Part shown: positions 1 to 5,766 of the stretch, piece by piece
Layout: every line of letters starts with the position of its first letter
Position numbering within the stretch: position 1 is the stretch's first letter
Source of the DNA: an uncultured Anaerobutyricum sp.
GTDB taxonomy: Bacteria; Bacillota; Clostridia; Lachnospirales; Lachnospiraceae
Length of the DNA stretch: 15,272 bases
Reading direction: 5' to 3'
NCBI GenBank assembly: GCA_934317185.1
Contig: CAKREJ010000031.1
Coordinates: 1 to 15,272, forward strand
The notes under the pieces: model-generated
What the model was told of the DNA's origin: nothing
Database searches by the model: none
What the model saw: only the letters and a program-made list of their open reading frames with translations
Translations under genes and position numbers: made by a program

Positions 1-42
1 TTTTATTTTTCTGTCTCTTGGCTCCAGTAGAAAAAGTTAAAT

Positions 43-121
43 TAAATAGTAGGTGAGAGAGAAGGGGGAGAAGACGGAAGAGATTTGGTGTTTCTCCCCC
101 TCTTCCTTCCCATACTATTTA
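43..121. repeat. Long imperfect hairpin with purine-rich arm
   Basis: Arms 43-72 and 92-121 pair almost end to end. The ends TAAATAGTA (43-51) and TACTATTTA (113-121) are perfectly complementary, as are GGGGGAGAA (64-72) and TTCTCCCCC (92-100). The middle pairs with several mismatches and G-U pairs. The loop is about 19 nt. The left arm is almost entirely purine. No clear T-run follows on the plus strand; on the minus strand the hairpin is followed by a short T-rich stretch (31-42), so a terminator reading leftwards is possible. Confidence 0.7.
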
Positions 122-150
122 GTTCTCATCTTCAATTTAGCAATAGACAA

Positions 151-370
151 GAACCGCAGAAATAAAAGAATCCTTATTTGAAGAGTTGACGAAAAAACAG
201 AAAAATAAAAAAGTATATAGTAGCAGATGTGACCTCGGAGCGAGTAAAGAATGTAAGCTACTAAGCGAACATTCTTCACACAGCGACTACTGGCACAGAT
301 GCTACTATATACTTTTTTATTTTTCGTCCGTTTCCTTTAATAAATAAGGATTCTTTTATTTCCGGGGTTC
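151..370. repeat. Middle nested inverted repeat (20-bp perfect core arms)
   Basis: The 20-nt arm at 160-179 is the exact reverse complement of 342-361. Pairing continues outward through GAACCGCAG (151-159) against CCGGGGTTC (362-370) with two mismatches. One of these would become a G-U pair in minus-strand RNA. The arms enclose the inner palindrome at 200-325. Confidence 0.8.
200..325. repeat. Inner palindrome, copy 1 of a repeated terminator-like element
   Basis: Arms 200-225 and 300-325 are perfectly complementary over 26 nt, with an A-tract at the outer left and a T-tract at the outer right, so either strand would give a hairpin followed by U-rich RNA. Inside the arms is a structured core: AGCA, GA, TGTG, A, CC (222-234) facing GG, CACA, GA, TGCT (292-303). 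The core is shared with the palindrome at 7096-7170. The apical part holds a further hairpin, AAGAATGT (247-254) against ACATTCTT (269-276), which copy 2 lacks. Confidence 0.8.
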
Positions 371-386
371 GTCCGTCCTTAATGAA

Positions 387-402
387 CTAAATAGTTATTT
401 AG
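387..402 (-). repeat. Short hairpin after the membrane-protein gene
   Basis: CTAAATA (387-393) and TATTTAG (396-402) form a 7-bp hairpin with a 2-nt spacer, beginning six bases past the stop codon of the minus-strand gene at 408. There is no T-run directly after it. The same heptamer can also pair with 115-122, so this small hairpin competes with the larger inverted repeat 114-125/384-395. Confidence 0.5.
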
Positions 403-407
403 CAATT

Positions 408-689
408 CTACCAGTTGAAAAAGCCAGCCGAATAGAAGCATTCTAAGAGTATAATTACAAATAAAATTCTTGTATACATTTCATTAACTTTAAACTCATA
501 ATCCGGATGTTTCTTTTTATAGAAAAAGGCTATCGCACACAACACAAGAAGTACCACTACCGAAGCAATAAATAATATTTTTGTGAAAGTTATGATGTGC
601 ATATCGCTCAGTATAAACTCTAATATGAGAATCGGTGCAACGATATAATAGAGTATTTTGTTAATAAGATTCATTGTTTTTTCATTCAT
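408..689 (-). CDS. Small three-helix membrane protein, function unknown
   Basis: I do not recognise a family. The 93-residue product has three hydrophobic segments (about residues 10-29, 36-57 and 73-91) separated by a short Asp/His loop and a charged stretch (KKKHPDYEFK, about 58-67), so it is probably an integral membrane protein. The ATG at 687-689 is preceded by AAGGAA (701-706), at a slightly long spacing of 11 nt. A second in-frame Met at residue 6 is possible. The gene lies 39 bp downstream of the secreted Fn3-like protein gene on the same strand with no terminator seen between, so the two are probably co-transcribed. The nested palindromes follow it. Confidence 0.65.
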   Translation of the reverse strand: MNEKTMNLINKILYYIVAPILILEFILSDMHIITFTKILFIASVVVLLVLCAIAFFYKKKHPDYEFKVNEMYTRILFVIILLECFYSAGFFNW

Positions 690-728
690 ATTTATCTTAG
701 TTCCTTCACTATTCTACATCTGGTAAAA

Positions 729-1442
729 TCAATATATATAGAAAATATCACTCTTAACTTTATTCTTTAAATTAGGAACTATTTTAATGTAATAAATCTG
801 ACCGGTCTTAATCACTTTACCTTTGTATTTAGATATTACTACATTCTTGCCCGGCTTTACTGTTTTAACCTTCTTAAAACCTTTATCTCTGTTTTTGGAT
901 ATATATACGGTAAAGCTCTTAATTCCCTTTGCCTTCTTTGCTTTTGGTATTACTACTGTATACTTCTTCTTACCGCTACGGTAATTATATCTATATTTTA
1001 CAGTAATACCCGTCAGTGTAGTAAACGCTCTTGGCTTTGAAAGCTTTCCGTAAATAGTTGTTCCATTCACAGACAGATAGGTTCTTAGCTTAAGTGTATA
1101 CGACTGATTCTTAGCTATTTTAAATTTTATATAACGCACTACCGTTCCATAAGATGCAGAAAGTACCTTCTGTGTTGCAACCTTTTTCCCTTTATAATTG
1201 TATAAAATAGCCTGCACACCTGTCACATCTGACGGAACTGCCACCGCATAACATATCTCCTTATCATACTTATAATACGGTGCAAAGTTCTTAGTCGTAA
1301 TATTAGACATCATCGTAACTGCTTCCACTTCTTTATCCAGTGTAGCCACTGCTGCCCTCTCTGCTGCATTAACCGGTGTCTGAAGTGCAAATACCATCAT
1401 AAAAGTCAGTATAACTGCCAGGATTCTCGTTGTCCTCTTCAT
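729..1442 (-). CDS. Secreted basic protein with two Fn3-like domains
   Basis: The product is 237 residues. Residues 1-26 form a typical signal peptide (MKRTTR, a hydrophobic core, then PVNA), with cleavage expected after VNA. The rest reads as two beta-rich modules of about 95 residues (roughly 48-142 and 146-237), each with the tyrosine/lysine pattern of bacterial fibronectin type III repeats, such as GFKKVKTVKPGKN followed by GQIYYIKIVP. The second module is very lysine-rich. No sortase motif, membrane anchor or catalytic motif is visible, so an adhesive or wall-associated role is only an inference. I chose the ATG at 1440-1442 because AGGAGG (1451-1456) lies 8 nt upstream; two earlier in-frame ATGs lie too close to the site or upstream of it. 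Confidence 0.75.
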   Translation of the reverse strand: MKRTTRILAVILTFMMVFALQTPVNAAERAAVATLDKEVEAVTMMSNITTKNFAPYYKYDKEICYAVAVPSDVTGVQAILYNYKGKKVATQKVLSASYGTVVRYIKFKIAKNQSYTLKLRTYLSVNGTTIYGKLSKPRAFTTLTGITVKYRYNYRSGKKKYTVVIPKAKKAKGIKSFTVYISKNRDKGFKKVKTVKPGKNVVISKYKGKVIKTGQIYYIKIVPNLKNKVKSDIFYIY

Positions 1443-1450
1443 ATCCATAC

Positions 1451-1457
1451 CCTCCTT
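1451..1457 (-). promoter_or_regulatory. RBS deciding the start of the Fn3-like protein
   Basis: AAGGAGG reads on the minus strand. Its spacing is 8 nt to the ATG at 1442 but only 2 nt to the in-frame ATG at 1448. It lies downstream of the longer start at 1472. The downstream start also gives a clean signal peptide. Confidence 0.75.
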
Positions 1458-1466
1458 TTTTCTGTG

Positions 1467-1487
1467 AATCACATGGAAATCACATGG
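1467..1487 (-). repeat. Tandem 10-bp direct repeat in the leader of the Fn3-like gene
   Basis: AATCACATGG occurs at 1467-1476 and again at 1478-1487, an 11-bp period, so both copies face the same side of the helix. They sit between the predicted -10 box (1504-1509) and the ribosome-binding site, just downstream of the expected transcription start. A regulator-binding site is plausible but not shown. Confidence 0.5.
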
Positions 1488-1503
1488 TTTCTATACTTAT
1501 TTT

Positions 1504-1532
1504 AGAATATCATAGTTTAGATAAACCTGCAA
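1504..1532 (-). promoter_or_regulatory. Predicted sigma-A promoter for the Fn3-like gene
   Basis: On the minus strand, TTGCAG (1527-1532), a 17-bp spacer and TATTCT (1504-1509). This predicts a start near 1497 and a leader of about 55 nt. Confidence 0.5.
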
Positions 1533-1608
1533 TTGATATTCTCGCTTTTTTTATGCACTTTGTTGGTTTATGTGTTATATTTTTGACTGTTTACCGTCAT
1601 TTTTCTTC

Positions 1609-2745
1609 TTACTCTGCTGCCAGCTCTTTCACTGCCTCTATTGCCGCTTTTATTTCTTCCATTGTGTTAAAACTTGAAAAACTGAAGCGGACAACCCCCT
1701 GCTTTGTTGTTCCCAGTGCTTCATGCATAAGCGGAGCACAGTGTGCACCTGCTCTTGTTGCGATTCCATAGTCCTCCCAGAGAATCTCCGCAACCTTTCC
1801 GGCATCCTCATCACGGATATTTAAAGCGACCAGTGGTGCCCTCTTTTCCTGTTCAAAGTTTCCATAGACCTTTACGCCTTCTATACGACGCACCCCTTCA
1901 TAAAAAGTCTTTGTCAGGAGTGCTTCCTTTGTATATAGCTTCTCCAGACCTTCCTGTTTTATATATTCTATCCCCGCTTTTAATCCTGCAATACCGTGTG
2001 CATTCACCGTTCCTGCCTCCAGCAGCTCCGGCATAAAGTGAGGCTGTTCCTTATCAAATGAGTGAATTCCGCTGCCGCCTGATTTTAGAGGGCGGATACT
2101 GATACCTTTTCTAAGACACAATCCTCCCGTTCCCTGCGGACCAAATAAGCCTTTATGTCCCGTAAAACACAAGGCATCTATATTCATTGCCTGCATATCA
2201 ACAGGAAGAATTCCCGCAGCCTGTGAAACATCCACAATAAAATGTAATCCATGCCGCTTGCAGGCTTCTCCAATACGGTACAGATTCAAAGCTGTTCCTG
2301 TAACATTTGATGCATATGTACAAACCACTGCTTCTGTATCCGGACGGATCGCCGCCTCAAAAGACTCACTGGAAATCATTCCGTCTTTCTCTACAGGAAG
2401 AATCGTAAGAGCCACTCCCTGCTGTTCCATTAAATATAACGGACGCAATACAGAATTATGCTCCATCGCCGTCGTAATCACATGGTCTCCCGGCTGCAGC
2501 ATTCCATAAATTGCTGTATTTAAAGCTTCTGTGGCATTAGACATAAAAGCAACCTGCTCTGGTCCATCCCCATTAAAAAATTCATTCACCAGTTCCCTTG
2601 TTTCATAAACCATCCGCATACTGTGTAAAGAGGCATCATACGCCCCTCTTCCTGCATTACCTAAGCTTGTAATCGCTTCTGCTACTGCCTTTGCTACAGT
2701 TTCCGGTTTCTGTAAGGTTGTTGCTGCATTATCAAAATATATCAC
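1609..2745 (-). CDS. Cysteine desulfurase-family PLP enzyme (class V aminotransferase fold)
   Basis: The 378-residue protein resembles the short cysteine desulfurase-like family (TIGR01977 type, distinct from housekeeping IscS/NifS). Family members carry PLP on a lysine and take sulfur or selenium from cysteine or selenocysteine. Visible landmarks are the N-terminal YFDNAATT (3-10), the cofactor-stacking His in MEHNS (H96), the Asp and Gln of VDVSQAAG (D172, Q175), the Schiff-base lysine in FTGHKG (K198), and the acceptor cysteine in RAGAHCAP (C336). Length is usual and nothing is missing. Translation probably starts at GTG 2743-2745, 7 nt after AGGAGG (2753-2758). No isc/suf scaffold or selenium gene is adjacent, so the physiological sulfur acceptor cannot be named. 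Confidence 0.9.
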   Translation of the reverse strand: MIYFDNAATTLQKPETVAKAVAEAITSLGNAGRGAYDASLHSMRMVYETRELVNEFFNGDGPEQVAFMSNATEALNTAIYGMLQPGDHVITTAMEHNSVLRPLYLMEQQGVALTILPVEKDGMISSESFEAAIRPDTEAVVCTYASNVTGTALNLYRIGEACKRHGLHFIVDVSQAAGILPVDMQAMNIDALCFTGHKGLFGPQGTGGLCLRKGISIRPLKSGGSGIHSFDKEQPHFMPELLEAGTVNAHGIAGLKAGIEYIKQEGLEKLYTKEALLTKTFYEGVRRIEGVKVYGNFEQEKRAPLVALNIRDEDAGKVAEILWEDYGIATRAGAHCAPLMHEALGTTKQGVVRFSFSSFNTMEEIKAAIEAVKELAAE

Positions 2746-2852
2746 GAGTATCCCTCCTGTATTTAGAAATCTGTTTCCACCAAAATGTTCCTTTGCAAAT
2801 TTCTCTTTCGATCACAAAATCCTTTCCTCTGTAAACAAGTTTCTGTCTGAAT

Positions 2853-2882
2853 ATATTACCATATTACGGCTAGTTTTCTCAA
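2853..2882 (-). promoter_or_regulatory. Predicted promoter for the PLP enzyme
   Basis: Minus strand: TTGAGA (2877-2882), an 18-bp spacer and TAATAT (2853-2858). A second TAATAT lies at 2861-2866, but its spacing to the same -35 is too short. The predicted leader is about 100 nt. Confidence 0.4.
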
Positions 2883-2968
2883 CATTTATTATAATCTGCC
2901 TCATAAATATTTCGGAAACATATGGCAATACCAATTCTTAAATAATTCTTAATCCTTTTCGCAAAGTT

Positions 2969-2997
2969 TTTACTTTCACTTTTCATTGTGCTATACT
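2969..2997 (+). promoter_or_regulatory. Predicted sigma-A promoter for the C39-like peptidase gene
   Basis: TTTACT (2969-2974), a 17-bp spacer and TATACT (2992-2997). Transcription would begin near 3004, about 13 nt before the leader hairpin. Confidence 0.5.
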
Positions 2998-3016
2998 CAA
3001 TCCACATTCACATTTG

Positions 3017-3042
3017 TTCAAGAATGCCCCGGCATTCTTGAA
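3017..3042 (+). repeat. Perfect 12-bp inverted repeat in the C39-gene leader
   Basis: TTCAAGAATGCC (3017-3028) and GGCATTCTTGAA (3031-3042) are exact reverse complements with CC between them. As RNA this is a stable hairpin near the 5' end of the transcript, ending 6 nt before the AGGAGG (3049-3054). As DNA it could be an operator. There is no T-run directly after it, so it does not look like a terminator. Confidence 0.65.
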
Positions 3043-3060
3043 TTTTACAGGAGGTTTTTT

Positions 3061-4356
3061 ATGTCTTCAAAAAATAAATTTTTACTTTTATTTGCTTTTT
3101 TCAGTTTACTTTTATGGCAGGCATTTTCTATAAAGCCACAAGCACAGCAGATTCCCACGGATACTCCCCTGTCCATGACCGTAGGAGATACGAAGAATCT
3201 GTTCTTCTTTCATGGAGATTATGCTGCTGCTTATTTTAGTTCTAATCCTAATATTGTATCGGTAAATACACAGGGAGTTTTAAGTGCCAACGATGTCGGT
3301 AGTGCAGAGATTCTCTATAGCGTACATGGCATATTTCATCAGCGGAGAGTGCAGGTTTCTGACATCGAAAATCCTTCCTGGGGAGCTTCACAGACTGCCA
3401 ATATCATTTTGCCGGACAATGCACTGACAACCGAAGAACCTGTCCTTTTTATGCAGAAAAACAATTCCTTTACTATCCGCCTTTCGTCTGCCAGCCAGTC
3501 GATCATGGCACGTTATGGAAAGCTTTCCTGGAAGAGCGACAAACCGAATATTGCCCGTGTAGACTCCAACGGAAAGGTCACCGCTTTAAAGAAAGGCTCT
3601 GCTACGATTACCTGCTCACTTGGCAACGTCTCCTGTAATACCTATGTCAACGTAATTACAGAGAGTTATACCGGAAAGTCCACTGATTTTTCTATGCTGA
3701 CAGCCAACGGAAAGGAACGCACCTACCGTCTCTTTAAACAAAACGCACATAATTACCCTCGCTATGATTCCTATCTTGCATGGCATGGATGTGCTACCTG
3801 TTCACTGGCTACTGTTCTTGGAGCTTATAACGAAAGCTACACCGGTATTTTACCAAGCTCCGTGATTGATGGGGTAGAGAAGCAGTATACTTCCGGAAAA
3901 GACTGGAGAAGAGAGCATGTAAACCGCTCTCTTCGTGCTCAGATGCCTCTTTCTCTTTATGGAATTTCTTCTATATTGAAGGCTTCCGGAGTTGATAATG
4001 ATTATGTAAGAACCTACACGGAATCCGAAGCCCGCAAAGATATCCTCTCTCATTTAAAAACAGGGAATTCCATTATTTTTGAAGTGCGTCAGAAAAATAA
4101 TCGTACCGGTAAACGAACAAGACGATGGACTAATTCCTACCATACGATGGTGCTACTCGGTGTTATGACGAACGGAAAGGTTCTTTTATGCGATTCCGTT
4201 GACCGTTCCTGGTATAACGGAGGCCAACGCTTAAAGACCGTAGAATTATCCGATGTTATGGAATATATGTTCCCTTGTACTTCATTTTCCGAAAGTATGT
4301 ATTATAATGGAGCAAGTTCTGATGGTGGATATATTAAAATATCCGATGCAAATTAA
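3061..4356 (+). CDS. Secreted C39-like cysteine peptidase with two Big_2 domains
   Basis: The 431-residue product begins with a signal peptide (about 1-28: KNK, hydrophobic core, then KPQAQ). Two bacterial Ig-like group 2 (Big_2) modules follow. The first is about 36-100, with NPNIVSVNTQGVLSANDVG. The second is about 133-198, with KPNIARVDSNGKVTALKKG, the classic Big_2 signature. Residues about 215-425 match the C39-like peptidase fold (Peptidase_C39_2): the likely nucleophile is C244 in WHGCATCSLATVLG, the histidine is H361 in SYHTMVLLG, and D378 in LLCDSVD completes the triad. It probably acts outside the cell on peptides or proteins; the substrate is unknown. No ABC transporter or bacteriocin precursor adjoins, so it is unlikely to be a leader-processing C39 protease. 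ATG 3061 is chosen because AGGAGG lies 6 nt upstream and the signal peptide starts there. Confidence 0.8.
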   Translation: MSSKNKFLLLFAFFSLLLWQAFSIKPQAQQIPTDTPLSMTVGDTKNLFFFHGDYAAAYFSSNPNIVSVNTQGVLSANDVGSAEILYSVHGIFHQRRVQVSDIENPSWGASQTANIILPDNALTTEEPVLFMQKNNSFTIRLSSASQSIMARYGKLSWKSDKPNIARVDSNGKVTALKKGSATITCSLGNVSCNTYVNVITESYTGKSTDFSMLTANGKERTYRLFKQNAHNYPRYDSYLAWHGCATCSLATVLGAYNESYTGILPSSVIDGVEKQYTSGKDWRREHVNRSLRAQMPLSLYGISSILKASGVDNDYVRTYTESEARKDILSHLKTGNSIIFEVRQKNNRTGKRTRRWTNSYHTMVLLGVMTNGKVLLCDSVDRSWYNGGQRLKTVELSDVMEYMFPCTSFSESMYYNGASSDGGYIKISDAN

Positions 4357-4365
4357 TTCACAGCC

Positions 4366-4394
4366 TTGACTTTTGGTGAAATGCTTTATAAAAT
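4366..4394 (+). promoter_or_regulatory. Predicted strong promoter for the ribokinase-like gene
   Basis: TTGACT (4366-4371), a 17-bp spacer and TAAAAT (4389-4394), just past the stop codon of the C39 gene. The predicted start near 4401 gives a leader of about 125 nt containing a small GCCG/CGGC hairpin (4408-4421) and a 16-bp palindrome. Confidence 0.6.
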
Positions 4395-4460
4395 ACCTAT
4401 ATGGACAGCCGTATTTTCGGCATTTTAAACAATTTATGGAGACTTGTTTCATTTCACACA

Positions 4461-4476
4461 TATATTCATGAATATA
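4461..4476. repeat. 16-bp perfect palindrome in the ribokinase leader
   Basis: TATATTCATGAATATA is self-complementary across all 16 bases. It lies roughly 60 bp downstream of the predicted transcription start and 50 bp before the gene. Its size and perfect dyad suit a homodimeric repressor site acting as a roadblock; the factor is unknown. Confidence 0.5.
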
Positions 4477-4525
4477 GGAATGCATAACGTCCCATAGCAT
4501 TTTTCAACAAAAAGGAGAAGTATTT

Positions 4526-5449
4526 ATGGCAGCAAAAATTTTAATGACCGGCAGTATTATGATGGACCTGATCTTACAGATGCCTCGTATCCCTCATCCA
4601 AGTGAAAGTCTTCTCGGAACCAGTTACTCTAATGCCGGCGGCGGGAAAGGAAGCAACTCTGCGGTAGCAGCCTGTAAAGCAGGTGGAGAAGTCTCTGTTT
4701 GTGGTACACTTGGTAAAGATGCCAACGGAGAGGCACTTCTTGGGATGCTTACTGATGTAGGAATTGATGTTTCCCACCTCACTTTAAAGGAAGGCGTTAA
4801 CACAGGTATGGCCGTTATCATGCTTGAGGAGGATGGCATGAACCGTCTTGCTATTTACACCGGTGCTAATAACGATACGACACCTGCTGCTGTTGAGGCC
4901 GCTTTTAAAGACAAAACCTATGATGCGTTGATGATGCAGTTAGAGATTCCTTTAGAAGCTAATGTACGAGCCTTTGAGCTTGCTCACGAAAGAGGAATGA
5001 TCACCTGTCTTGATGCAGGTCCTGCACAGGATTATCCGTTAGAGAAATTCAAGGGTCTTACTATTCTTTCCCCTAACGAAACAGAGACAGAAGCTCTTGT
5101 AGGTATTCTTCCAAAAGATGATGAGACTTGTATTGCCGCAAGTAAGATTTTAAAAGAACGCAGCGATTGTAAATATGTAGTTCTTAAGATGGGTGACAAA
5201 GGCTCCTTTATTTATGGTGAAGATATCTGCCAGATGGTTCCTACATTTAAAGTAGAAGCCGTTGACCCAACCGCCGCAGGAGATTGCTTCACAGGTGTTT
5301 TAGTAAAACAGTATACTGAAACCGGAGATATCGTTGCTTCCGCAAGATATGCAAGTGCAGCAGCCGCAATTTCCGTACAGCACTTAGGTGCACAGCCATC
5401 TCTTCCGACCAAAGAAGCGATTGACGAATTTATCGCCGCACGCTCCTGA
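4526..5449 (+). CDS. rbsK: PfkB-family carbohydrate kinase, ribokinase type
   Basis: The 307-residue protein has the length and motifs of ribokinase, which phosphorylates D-ribose with ATP to ribose 5-phosphate in the cytoplasm. The N-terminal substrate motif is GGGKGSNSAVAA (38-49), a GANND stretch (113-117) matches the ribokinase GAN motif, NETE (184-187) is present, and the C-terminal ATP/anion-hole motif is DPTAAGDCFTG (247-257), with D253 as catalytic base. The start follows AAGGAG by 8 nt. The gene stands alone with its own promoter and terminator: no ribose transporter, RbsD or LacI-type regulator adjoins, so another furanose or nucleoside could be the true substrate. The symbol is by motif resemblance. 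Confidence 0.85.
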   Translation: MAAKILMTGSIMMDLILQMPRIPHPSESLLGTSYSNAGGGKGSNSAVAACKAGGEVSVCGTLGKDANGEALLGMLTDVGIDVSHLTLKEGVNTGMAVIMLEEDGMNRLAIYTGANNDTTPAAVEAAFKDKTYDALMMQLEIPLEANVRAFELAHERGMITCLDAGPAQDYPLEKFKGLTILSPNETETEALVGILPKDDETCIAASKILKERSDCKYVVLKMGDKGSFIYGEDICQMVPTFKVEAVDPTAAGDCFTGVLVKQYTETGDIVASARYASAAAAISVQHLGAQPSLPTKEAIDEFIAARS

Positions 5450-5483
5450 TCGGTTTCATCTGATCCACTAAACAAAACTGACG

Positions 5484-5555
5484 AACCTGTAAAGTAAATG
5501 ATCTGCAGACATACTACTTGCTGTGAATTATTTATTTTTACAGGTTTTGTTTTTT
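5484..5555 (+). terminator. Predicted terminator of the ribokinase-like gene
   Basis: AACCTGTAAA (5484-5493) pairs exactly with TTTACAGGTT (5537-5546), with further partial A-T pairing inside, and is followed by a T-run (5545-5555, one G interrupting). The loop is long (about 43 nt) and may fold on itself. Confidence 0.6.
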
Positions 5556-5702
5556 GATTTTCATATTTCTATATTCCTACACTTAGATAAATATCACATC
5601 AACCATTACTTTTTATTCATCTTAACCTACTATTTAAAGCTGGTGGGATTCTGTCCGCCTTATTTCAACAAAAAGCGGAACATACAGAATTTTGCAAAAC
5701 CC

Positions 5703-5731
5703 TTGTATTTCAGCGAAAAAAATGGTAACAT
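5703..5731 (+). promoter_or_regulatory. Weak predicted promoter for the DUF6273 gene
   Basis: TTGTAT (5703-5708), 17 bp, TAACAT (5726-5731). Only partial agreement with consensus; the gene must have some promoter after the terminator at 5555. Confidence 0.3.
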
Positions 5732-5766
5732 AACCTGATTACACTTTTAGAAAGGAAGAGCTTTCC

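Larger units (their letters stand above)
1..407. other. Gene-free region of nested inverted repeats
   Basis: No convincing coding sequence is seen here. The stretch is filled by inverted repeats that sit inside one another: a hairpin at 43-121, outer arms 114-125/384-395, middle arms 151-179/342-370, inner arms 200-225/300-325, and a small apical hairpin at 244-279. It lies just downstream of the minus-strand membrane-protein gene that ends at 408, so at least part of it probably ends transcription from that side. What lies to the left of the window is unknown, so a convergent partner gene cannot be confirmed. Confidence 0.7.
2746..3060. other. Divergent intergenic region (315 bp)
   Basis: The region separates the leftward PLP-enzyme gene from the rightward C39-protein gene. 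It holds one predicted promoter on each strand and a 12-bp hairpin in the rightward leader. The rest is AT-rich with no credible coding sequence; a longer upstream reading of the C39 gene from 2986 would have no ribosome-binding site and would bury the signal peptide. Confidence 0.6.
5450..5766 (+). other. Intergenic region (317 bp) between kinase and DUF6273 genes
   Basis: Contents in order: the kinase terminator (5484-5555), an AT-rich stretch without recognisable features (about 5556-5640), a bulged hairpin (5648-5690) and a weak promoter (5703-5731). A hydrophobic reading frame opening with GTG inside the terminator (5523) has no ribosome-binding site and is not called. Confidence 0.5.

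Noticed and set aside
200..325. CRISPR repeat or insertion-sequence end
   Set aside because: The element is a single inverted repeat without regularly spaced direct repeats, no transposase is present, and no target-site duplication was seen flanking either copy.
1560..1608. Terminator after the PLP-enzyme gene
   Set aside because: Only a 4-bp TGAC/GTCA stem is available and no proper T-run follows, which is too weak to call.
1430..2036. Plus-strand reading frames opposite the PLP enzyme and Fn3-like genes
   Set aside because: They overlap well-supported minus-strand genes, lack good ribosome-binding sites and show no protein family pattern.
2986..3060. Longer start for the C39-like protein
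   Set aside because: It lies within or before the predicted promoter and leader hairpin, has no Shine-Dalgarno site, and would place 25 residues before a clear signal peptide.
3061..4356. Bacteriocin-processing C39 system
   Set aside because: The protein is secreted with Big_2 domains and lacks an ABC transporter; no double-glycine leader peptide gene was seen nearby.
4282..4500. 72-codon minus-strand frame across the C39 gene end and the kinase leader
   Set aside because: It overlaps a real gene and the kinase promoter, has no ribosome-binding site and no recognisable composition.
5523..5738. 71-codon hydrophobic frame after the kinase
   Set aside because: It opens with GTG inside the kinase terminator, has no ribosome-binding site and its hydrophobic, aromatic-rich composition is what AT-rich DNA gives by chance.
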